Positions 58,606 to 64,000 of a DNA stretch of 64,000 bases are shown piece after piece (within the stretch, counting starts at the first letter, position 1; every line of letters begins with the position of its first letter). Source of the stretch: an uncultured Lachnospiraceae bacterium (lineage in GTDB: Bacteria; Bacillota; Clostridia; Lachnospirales; Lachnospiraceae). Under the pieces are notes generated by a model that saw nothing but the letters and a program-made list of their open reading frames with translations, had not been told where the DNA came from and did no database searches. The translations under genes and the position numbers were made by a program. Location: contig OMXP01000004.1 in assembly GCA_900315055.1 (NCBI GenBank), forward strand, positions 1 through 64,000. Direction: 5' to 3'.

Positions 58606-58634
58606 TTCAAGAAGTCCTGAAAGTGTGCTATTCT
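58606..58634 (+). promoter_or_regulatory. Possible promoter of a small RNA
   Basis: TTCAAG (58606-58611), 17 bases, TATTCT (58629-58634). Weak -35, acceptable -10. Confidence 0.4.
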
Positions 58635-58640
58635 AACAAC

Positions 58641-58866
58641 ATAACGGGAACCGATAAGGTCCGATCACGGAAACAGCAGCACCCGGTTTTAGGCTAGTTT
58701 GGAAGATTCAGAACAGTTTTTCAGAAGATTCGTAATACAGAAGCAGAAAATTCAGGGGGCTGATGTCTCATCTATATGAAATTCCCGCACGGAGCAGAAA
58801 CTCACGTGCGGGATTTCTCTATACAGAAAGAATGCGCCGCAGATGCAGGATCTGCGGCGTTTTTTC
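58641..58866 (+). ncRNA. Candidate small RNA ending in two hairpins
   Basis: About 225 bases from the possible promoter to two stem-loops, with no coding frame of note. Hairpin 1 is ATTCCCGCACG / CGTGCGGGATTT (58779-58816); hairpin 2 is listed as a terminator. It faces the tandem 26-codon genes on the other strand. It may instead be the 3' untranslated end of the fru-ptsH transcript. Confidence 0.4.
58835..58866 (+). terminator. Strong terminator
   Basis: CGCCGCAGAT / ATCTGCGGCG with loop GCAGG, followed by six T. Confidence 0.92.
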
Positions 58867-58885
58867 GGAGGAGAAGCGAAAGCAG

Positions 58886-58932
58886 AAAAACGCCGCCGAC
58901 TTACAACACCATCTGTGCTGTACGCCGGCGGC
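58886..58932 (-). terminator. Terminator of the tandem micro-protein genes
   Basis: On the minus strand, GCCGCCG / CGGCGGC with a 27-base loop, then GUUUUU. It lies 46 bases after the second micro-protein stop. Confidence 0.7.
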
Positions 58933-58977
58933 TTACTATTATCCTGACTCATTTGGGGATTCCCTTCTCTTTCCTGT

Positions 58978-59058
58978 CTATCCTCTTGCATACATGTGAT
59001 TCGGGAACAGCTCACCAAATCTCATCAGAAAATCAGCGATTTCTCTTAAGACCTTCAT
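58978..59058 (-). CDS. 26-residue micro-protein A, unknown family
   Basis: Starts MKVLREIADFL, continues MRFGELFPNHMYARG. It matches micro-protein B at 21 of 26 residues, with the two ends and FGE-FP-HMYA core kept. Between the two genes 13 codons differ, eight only synonymously, which argues for selection on the protein. GAGAGG lies seven to eight bases before the ATG. No membrane helix; the N-terminal half could be an amphipathic helix. I do not recognise the family and give no function. It is the downstream gene of the pair. Confidence 0.65.
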   Translation of the reverse strand: MKVLREIADFLMRFGELFPNHMYARG

Positions 59059-59108
59059 ACCTGTACCTCTCTTCCTGGTTTTTACTCTGTGCGTTGCACT
59101 TCTTCACT

Positions 59109-59189
59109 TCAGCCCTTTGCGTACATATGCTCCGGGAACATTTCACCGAACTCTTTCAGAAAATCAGCAATCTCTCTTAAAACCTTCAT
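59109..59189 (-). CDS. 26-residue micro-protein B, unknown family
   Basis: Starts MKVLREIADFL, continues KEFGEMFPEHMYAKG. GGAGG lies five bases before the ATG, a strong site. Fifty bases separate its stop from the start of copy A. A hairpin (GGTGTTCC / GGGACACC) lies in the leader at about 59207-59228, and AT-rich sequence near 59280-59325 could hold the promoter. Paralogue of A, so the pair is a tandem duplication. Function unknown. Confidence 0.68.
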   Translation of the reverse strand: MKVLREIADFLKEFGEMFPEHMYAKG

Positions 59190-59387
59190 TTTATCCTCCA
59201 ATCCGGTGTCCCTTATGTGGAACACCCTGTTGTTGTTTCTCTTTGTGCCTAAAGAATATCACCAACCCGTTATCATGTTAAATACATATTGTAGAGGTAA
59301 AATTATACGAATTTAATATAATAGCGCGGGCCGCTGCGGGATGATAGAATCAGGACAGAACGACACAGATTGTTGGAGATCAGGGGA

Positions 59388-61244
59388 ATGGAGGCTGTTT
59401 TGGAAGCACTGGTTCTGATGATTCTGGCACTGCTTGGCTGGGCACTGCCGCGTATTCTGCGCTGCCGGAATGAACAGGAAAAGGACAATGAGGGAAAGGG
59501 GAAGGCAAAGGGCCTCAAGGGGCTGAAAAAGCGCCTGTTGCGCCCTACCGGGGTGGATATCCGGCGGTTTCTGCTCTCGCTCCTTATCACCCTGGTGATT
59601 CTTGCCATACTCTATTACTTTACGCTCCCTGCCATGAACCCGAAGAGTGCGGGCTTCTGGGTGTTTCTGTTCGGGGCGGTGCTGCTTCTCGATCTTAGCT
59701 ACCGGGGGCTTTGCGCCATTCTCGTCTACCGGCATGCAAAGGGCGGGGATCATGCGTTTTCCAGGGCGCGCTTTGGCGCAAGCGGTGCGATCCTTTTCAT
59801 CCTTCGGGCAGCACTCCTCGCCCTTATTGCCCTGCCGCTTCTTATTGCCCTCTTTGGCAGTGCGCCCTTCTTTCATGCAAGAGCCTACAGCAGGATTCTG
59901 ACCGTTACGGACGGGGACGTGACGGATATCCCGTCCGTTGAGGGAACAAGTTCCATCGCCCTCATGGACACCCAGTCCGCGGCAAAGCTCGGAAGCCGGG
60001 AGATGGGATCCCTCTCGTCCGTCATCAGCCAGTACGAAGTTTCCGCCTACACGCAGATCAACTACCACGACGCCCCGGTAAAGACCTCTCCCCTTCGCTA
60101 TGCGGGATTCTTCAAGTGGATCGGGAACCACAAGAACGGCGTCCCGGGCTATGTTCTCGTGGATCCGGTGCGCATGGAGGCGGACTACAACGCCCTGCCG
60201 CAGGGCATGATCTATGTCCCGTCTGCCTATCTTCAGGAGGACCTCTCCCGGAGGATTCGCTTCCGGTATCCCACAAAGATGTTTACAAACGTTCACTTCG
60301 AGATCGACGAGGACGGCAATCCCTGGTATGTGGCGAGCGTCTGTGACCACACGATCGGCCTTTTTGGCGGAACGCAGGTCGTCGGTGCGATCCTTGTGAA
60401 TCCCGTGACCGGGGACATGGAGTACTGCGATGTCTCGGAGGTCCCGCAGTGGGTGGACTGCGTCTTCCCGGGGGAGCTCATCTGCGAGCAGTACAACAAC
60501 TACGCCCAGCTCTCCGGCGGGTTCTGGAACTCGATCATCGGGCAGGTCGGGTGCCGCAGGGTGACCGAGGCGGCGGGAACGAGCGAGCAGGACGCGGCCT
60601 CGGACTACGGCTACATCGCAAAGAACGGGGACGTCTGGGTCTACACGGGTGTCACCTCGGTAAACACGGACTCCAGCAACATCGGCTTTATCCTCTCCAA
60701 TCAGAGAACCGAAGAGACGCTGTTCGTCTCCTGTGCCGGAGCAGACGAGTTCTCCGGCATGGCGGCTGCCGAGGGCGAGGTACAGGAGAAGGGCTATCAG
60801 GCATCCTTCCCGTCTCTTATTCTCGTCGACGGCAATCCGACCTACATCATGGTGCTCAAGGACGACAACGGCCTCGTGAAGATGTACGCGGCGGTGAATG
60901 TCGAGCAGTACAACATGGTTGCGACTGCGGCAACACAGGCGGACTGCATCGGGAAGTACCGGGCACTGGTCGGCGGCGAAATCAGCCAGGAGGAGGCAAT
61001 CGGCGAGGAGACTCCGGAGACCGAGACGGACACTTCGGGGTATGAGACAAAGACCGTTACGATCCAAAAGCTCCAGACCATCGACCGGGACGGCAACACC
61101 TGGCTCTACCTCGTGGATACCGACGACAACATTTACTGCGCAAAGTACGAGGACGTCATCGGCATGCTGCTGTATGAGGAAGGGGACCGGATCACGATCC
61201 TCACGGACGGCACGAACTTTGCCCTGCCGGATACGGCGGACTAG
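59388..61244 (+). CDS. Polytopic membrane protein with large extracellular domain, unknown function
   Basis: 618 residues from ATG 59388; the frame also opens at TTG 59370. Four predicted helices (about 4-25, 60-82, 87-110, 135-165) are followed by an exported domain of about 430 residues with GNPWYVASVCDHTIGLFGG, NPVTGDMEYCDVSEVPQWVD, and AEGEVQEKGYQASFPSL. The repeated strand pattern suggests a beta-rich fold. I do not recognise a named family. No operon partner upstream; larB starts 60 bases downstream. Confidence 0.72.
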   Translation: MEAVLEALVLMILALLGWALPRILRCRNEQEKDNEGKGKAKGLKGLKKRLLRPTGVDIRRFLLSLLITLVILAILYYFTLPAMNPKSAGFWVFLFGAVLLLDLSYRGLCAILVYRHAKGGDHAFSRARFGASGAILFILRAALLALIALPLLIALFGSAPFFHARAYSRILTVTDGDVTDIPSVEGTSSIALMDTQSAAKLGSREMGSLSSVISQYEVSAYTQINYHDAPVKTSPLRYAGFFKWIGNHKNGVPGYVLVDPVRMEADYNALPQGMIYVPSAYLQEDLSRRIRFRYPTKMFTNVHFEIDEDGNPWYVASVCDHTIGLFGGTQVVGAILVNPVTGDMEYCDVSEVPQWVDCVFPGELICEQYNNYAQLSGGFWNSIIGQVGCRRVTEAAGTSEQDAASDYGYIAKNGDVWVYTGVTSVNTDSSNIGFILSNQRTEETLFVSCAGADEFSGMAAAEGEVQEKGYQASFPSLILVDGNPTYIMVLKDDNGLVKMYAAVNVEQYNMVATAATQADCIGKYRALVGGEISQEEAIGEETPETETDTSGYETKTVTIQKLQTIDRDGNTWLYLVDTDDNIYCAKYEDVIGMLLYEEGDRITILTDGTNFALPDTAD

Positions 61245-61303
61245 GAAGGATACGCCACGTTTTCCCGGGATTGGTGTTTTCCATTTCGGCGGGGATCCTT
61301 ATA

Positions 61304-62080
61304 ATGAATGGCATGAATCAGACGGAATGCAAAACACTGCTGGAATCGTATAAGAAGGGGGAGGTTTCCGAGGAAGAGGTGCTGCTGCGCCTTCGGGAGG
61401 CTCCCTATGAGGATCTTGGCTTTGCAAAGCTCGATCATCAGCGCGCGATGCGAACCGGAGCAGCCGAGGTGATCTACGGCGCCGGAAAGACGAAGGAGCA
61501 GATCGCTACAATCGCAGACGCTGCCTGGAGAGCGGGGCAGAAGACCATCCTCATCACGAGGATCTCCAGGGAGAAGGCGGACTATCTCATCGCCGGAGAA
61601 CACGGATTCTGTGTCTCCTACAACGAGACCGCGCAGGCGGCGATCGCGGGCAAGGTGCCGGAGGCTGACGGACTCGGGAGCATTGTCATTGCAACCGGCG
61701 GGACGAGCGACCAGAGAGTTGCGGAGGAGGCCTATGTGACGGCGAGAGCTCTTGGCAACGATACGGTGCGCCTTTATGACGTCGGTGTTGCGGGACTCCA
61801 CCGTCTTCTCGACAACCTGGATCCTCTGATGGAGGCCAATGTCGTCATCGCGATCGCCGGCATGGAGGGCGCTCTTGCCTCCGTGATCGGAGGGCTTGTC
61901 GACTGTCCCGTCATCGCGGTCCCGACCAGCGTCGGCTACGGCGCGAACTTCGGCGGACTCTCGGCACTTCTCTCCATGCTCAACTCCTGCGCGAGCGGGG
62001 TCAGCGTCGTCAACATCGACAACGGCTTCGGTGCCGCCTTCCAGGCGAGCATGATCAATCACCCGAAACATCTGAACTAG
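61304..62080 (+). CDS. larB: LarB, pyridinium-3,5-biscarboxylic acid mononucleotide synthase
   Basis: 258 residues from ATG 61304, nine bases after GGGG; another ATG lies nine bases on, and the frame opens at TTG 61271. LarB carboxylates and cleaves nicotinic acid adenine dinucleotide, the first step to the nickel-pincer cofactor. N-terminal region, then the PurE-like domain with IVIATGGTSDQRVAEEAYV and IAGMEGALASVIGGLV, PTSVGYGANFGGLSALLSML. First gene of larB-larC-larE. Confidence 0.93.
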   Translation: MNGMNQTECKTLLESYKKGEVSEEEVLLRLREAPYEDLGFAKLDHQRAMRTGAAEVIYGAGKTKEQIATIADAAWRAGQKTILITRISREKADYLIAGEHGFCVSYNETAQAAIAGKVPEADGLGSIVIATGGTSDQRVAEEAYVTARALGNDTVRLYDVGVAGLHRLLDNLDPLMEANVVIAIAGMEGALASVIGGLVDCPVIAVPTSVGYGANFGGLSALLSMLNSCASGVSVVNIDNGFGAAFQASMINHPKHLN

Positions 62081-62093
62081 AAGAAGGAAACAT

Positions 62094-63353
62094 ATGCGCA
62101 CCCTGTATCTGGAACTGAACATGGGGGCTGCGGGGGACATGCTCACCGCGGCCCTTCTTGAACTTCTGCCAAAAGACAGGCAGGAAAACGTCCTGCACAC
62201 CCTGAACGGCCTCTTCCCCGGAAGAGTGCATGTGGAGAGGCAAAGCCTTGTAAAGTGCGGCATCCCCGCAACGCATCTTCAGGTGATCGTGGACGGAGAG
62301 GAAGAAGAGAGCGTGGACGAGAACGCCCATGATCACGGGCATGAACACGAGCATCCTCATGACCATGATCATGAGAACGGCCATGACCATGATCACGAAC
62401 ATCACCACCACCATCACACATCCCTGGCCCAGATCGAAGAGATCGTAAACACTCTTCCGGTAGATCCTGCCGTGAAGACGGATATCCTTTCGGTGTATCA
62501 TCTGCTGGCCGAGGCGGAGGGACATGCCCACGGGATGCCGGTGGATCAGATCCACTTCCATGAGGTCGGAAGCCTCGATGCGGTGGTGGACATCTCTGCT
62601 GTCTGCGTCCTGATGCATGAGATCGCACCGGACGTCGTGCTCGCTTCCCCGGTCCACACGGGACAGGGAGAGGTGCGCTGCGCCCACGGGATCCTCCCCG
62701 TGCCGACGCCGGCAACCGAGTATCTTCTCCGCGGGATTCCGACCTATGCAAGGGAGGACATCACGGGAGAGCTCTGCACCCCGACCGGGGCAGCGCTTCT
62801 CCGGTACTTTGTAAAGGACTTCACATCCCGTCCGGTGATGAGAGTTGAACAGACAGGCTATGGCTGCGGGAAGAAGGACTTTGCCCTGGCAAATATCGTC
62901 CGGGCGTTCCTCGGGGAGACGAAGGAGGAGCCTGCCGATCAGGTGGCAGAGCTTTCCTGCAACGTCGATGACATGACAGCCGAGGAGATCGGCTATGCTG
63001 TGGAGGCCCTCTTTGCGGCGGGAGCACGGGATGTATTCACGGTGCCGGCATACATGAAGAAGAACCGCCCGGGGACGCTGATTACGGTAATCACCGACAG
63101 GGAACACGAAGAGGCGATTGTCCGGACCCTCTTTGCGAACACGACCACCATCGGCGTCCGCAAGACGGTCTGTGAGAGGTATGTGCTGAATCGCACCGAA
63201 AAGACGATGGACACCGCATACGGGCCTGTCCGCGTCAAGACTTCCACCGGGTACGGCACGACCCGCACAAAGGTAGAGTATGACGATATCGCCAGGATCG
63301 CGAAGGAGCAGAACAGAAGCCTTCGGGACATCAGAGAGGAGCTGAAACTTTGA
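62094..63353 (+). CDS. larC: LarC, nickel-insertion cyclometallase
   Basis: 419 residues in one frame; in Lactobacillus plantarum larC is read through a frameshift, which is not needed here. Starts LYLELNMGAAGDM, has a His-rich loop at residues 79-108 (17 His) likely to hold nickel, and the conserved AAGARDVFTVPAYMKKNRPG and GVRKTVCER blocks. LarC uses CTP to insert Ni into the pincer. Thirteen bases after larB; the larE start overlaps its stop. Confidence 0.95.
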   Translation: MRTLYLELNMGAAGDMLTAALLELLPKDRQENVLHTLNGLFPGRVHVERQSLVKCGIPATHLQVIVDGEEEESVDENAHDHGHEHEHPHDHDHENGHDHDHEHHHHHHTSLAQIEEIVNTLPVDPAVKTDILSVYHLLAEAEGHAHGMPVDQIHFHEVGSLDAVVDISAVCVLMHEIAPDVVLASPVHTGQGEVRCAHGILPVPTPATEYLLRGIPTYAREDITGELCTPTGAALLRYFVKDFTSRPVMRVEQTGYGCGKKDFALANIVRAFLGETKEEPADQVAELSCNVDDMTAEEIGYAVEALFAAGARDVFTVPAYMKKNRPGTLITVITDREHEEAIVRTLFANTTTIGVRKTVCERYVLNRTEKTMDTAYGPVRVKTSTGYGTTRTKVEYDDIARIAKEQNRSLRDIREELKL

Positions 63354-64000
63354 CCACCGACGAAAAGTACCGGCAGCTGCTGGAGAATCTCCGTTCTTTG
63401 GGGAGCGTGATTGTTGCCTTCTCCGGGGGCGTTGATTCGACATTTCTTGCAAAGGCAGCCCATGAGGCCCTGGGAGATCACATGATGGCGGTGACGGGAA
63501 CGTCCCTTGCCCTGCCGAAGATGGACGAGAAGGAGGGCGAGGCGTTCTGCAAAAAGGAGGGCATCCTGCACCGGGAGATGCCGGTGAACGAGCTCTCCAT
63601 TCCGGAGTACGTCGCAAATCCCTCGAACCGCTGCTATTACTGCAAGAAAAACCTGTTCCAGCACCTTCTGGAGCTGGCAGAAAAGGAGCACTACGCGGCA
63701 GTCTGCGAGGGCTCCAATGTCGATGACCTTTCGGATTACCGCCCCGGCCTTCAGGCCATCCGCGAACTTGGCATCCACAGCCCGCTCCAGGACGCGGGCC
63801 TTACGAAGGCGGAGATTCGGGAGCTCTCGAAAAAGCTCGATCTCCCCACCTGGGACAAGCCATCCGCTGCCTGCCTTGCCTCGCGCTTTGTCTACGGCGA
63901 GCACATCACAAAGGACAAGCTCCTGAAGGTCGGAGAGGCGGAGGAGTATCTCCACGGCCTCGGGTTTACGCAGCTGCGGGTGCGCATGCACGGAGAGAGC
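63350..64000 (+). CDS. larE: LarE, sulfur transferase of nickel-pincer cofactor synthesis (cut by window end)
   Basis: 217 residues visible, start TTG 63350 overlapping the larC stop, with AGAGGAG seven bases upstream. LarE adenylates and thiolates the pyridinium dicarboxylate. PP-loop SGGVDS at 25-30. Cysteines C95 and C98 (NRCYYCKKN) and C175 (SAACLASRF) are present; C175 aligns with the sacrificial Cys176 of L. plantarum, and three-Cys LarE proteins are reported to hold a [4Fe-4S] cluster. No larA is in view; it may lie just outside. Confidence 0.92.
   Translation, partial: MTTDEKYRQLLENLRSLGSVIVAFSGGVDSTFLAKAAHEALGDHMMAVTGTSLALPKMDEKEGEAFCKKEGILHREMPVNELSIPEYVANPSNRCYYCKKNLFQHLLELAEKEHYAAVCEGSNVDDLSDYRPGLQAIRELGIHSPLQDAGLTKAEIRELSKKLDLPTWDKPSAACLASRFVYGEHITKDKLLKVGEAEEYLHGLGFTQLRVRMHGES

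Noticed and set aside
58606-58866. 6S RNA or another known RNA family for the small-RNA candidate
   Set aside because: I could not see the long central-bubble hairpin of 6S RNA, nor any riboswitch core; it stays unassigned.
62094-63353. Programmed frameshift in larC
   Set aside because: The frame is continuous from start to stop and covers both halves of LarC.

Overview
The window is chromosomal DNA from a GC-rich, low-GC-lineage-type anaerobe, most likely a Lachnospiraceae-like clostridium. Evidence: strong AGGAGG ribosome sites throughout, sigma-A promoters, a ~400-aa long-form Prs, a glgC-glgD pair, SpoVG, DnaD and DnaI/DnaC-type primosome proteins, AtpZ/AtpI ahead of an F-type ATP synthase, and a c subunit with Na+-type ligands. 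No rRNA or tRNA gene was found. Species assignment is inference.

Layout. 1-405 (minus): 5' end of an iscB gene (RNA-guided HNH nuclease of IS200/IS605-type elements) with its structured omega-RNA directly upstream. 406-1400: no convincing gene. 1.4-6.2 kb: GH18 membrane protein, Sua5/TsaC, rpiB, upp, dCMP deaminase. 6.3-12.4 kb: maltodextrin operon (LacI regulator, GH13 enzyme, binding protein, two permeases; no ATPase). 12.4-14.1 kb: hipBA kinase toxin-antitoxin pair behind four evenly spaced operators. 14.2-21.6 kb: complete ATP synthase operon. 21.6-23.2 kb (minus): two-gene ABC exporter with a CsoR/CstR-like palindrome over its ribosome site. 23.3-25.9 kb: large exported protein.

26.1-38.4 kb: a complete type I-E CRISPR-Cas locus, cas3-cas8e-cse2-cas7-cas5-cas6e-cas1-cas2, the last fused to a DnaQ-type exonuclease. 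It lies between a 7-repeat array and a 41-repeat array. The arrays share a 22-nt leader core, which in the second array overlaps the end of the cas2-dnaQ gene.

38.6-44.1 kb: a small unknown protein, then (minus) murC, a cluster of DnaA boxes, and dnaD-dnaC-prs. 44.6-53.6 kb: glycogen synthesis genes glgC-glgD, spoVG, pth, mfd, a 2-hydroxyacid dehydrogenase and a membrane protein. 53.6-58.5 kb: MATE transporter, then the fructose PTS genes fruK, fruA, ptsH. 58.5-59.3 kb: a possible small RNA (plus) facing two tandem paralogous 26-codon genes (minus), which look real and which I do not recognise. 59.4-64 kb: a membrane protein, then larB, larC and the start of larE for the nickel-pincer cofactor of lactate racemase-type enzymes.

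Most worth following up: the twin micro-proteins and facing transcript, the 39-bp periodic hipBA operator array, the two-carboxylate c-ring motif, the leader embedded in cas2-dnaQ, the DnaA-box cluster upstream of dnaD, and the IscB/omega-RNA unit at the left edge.
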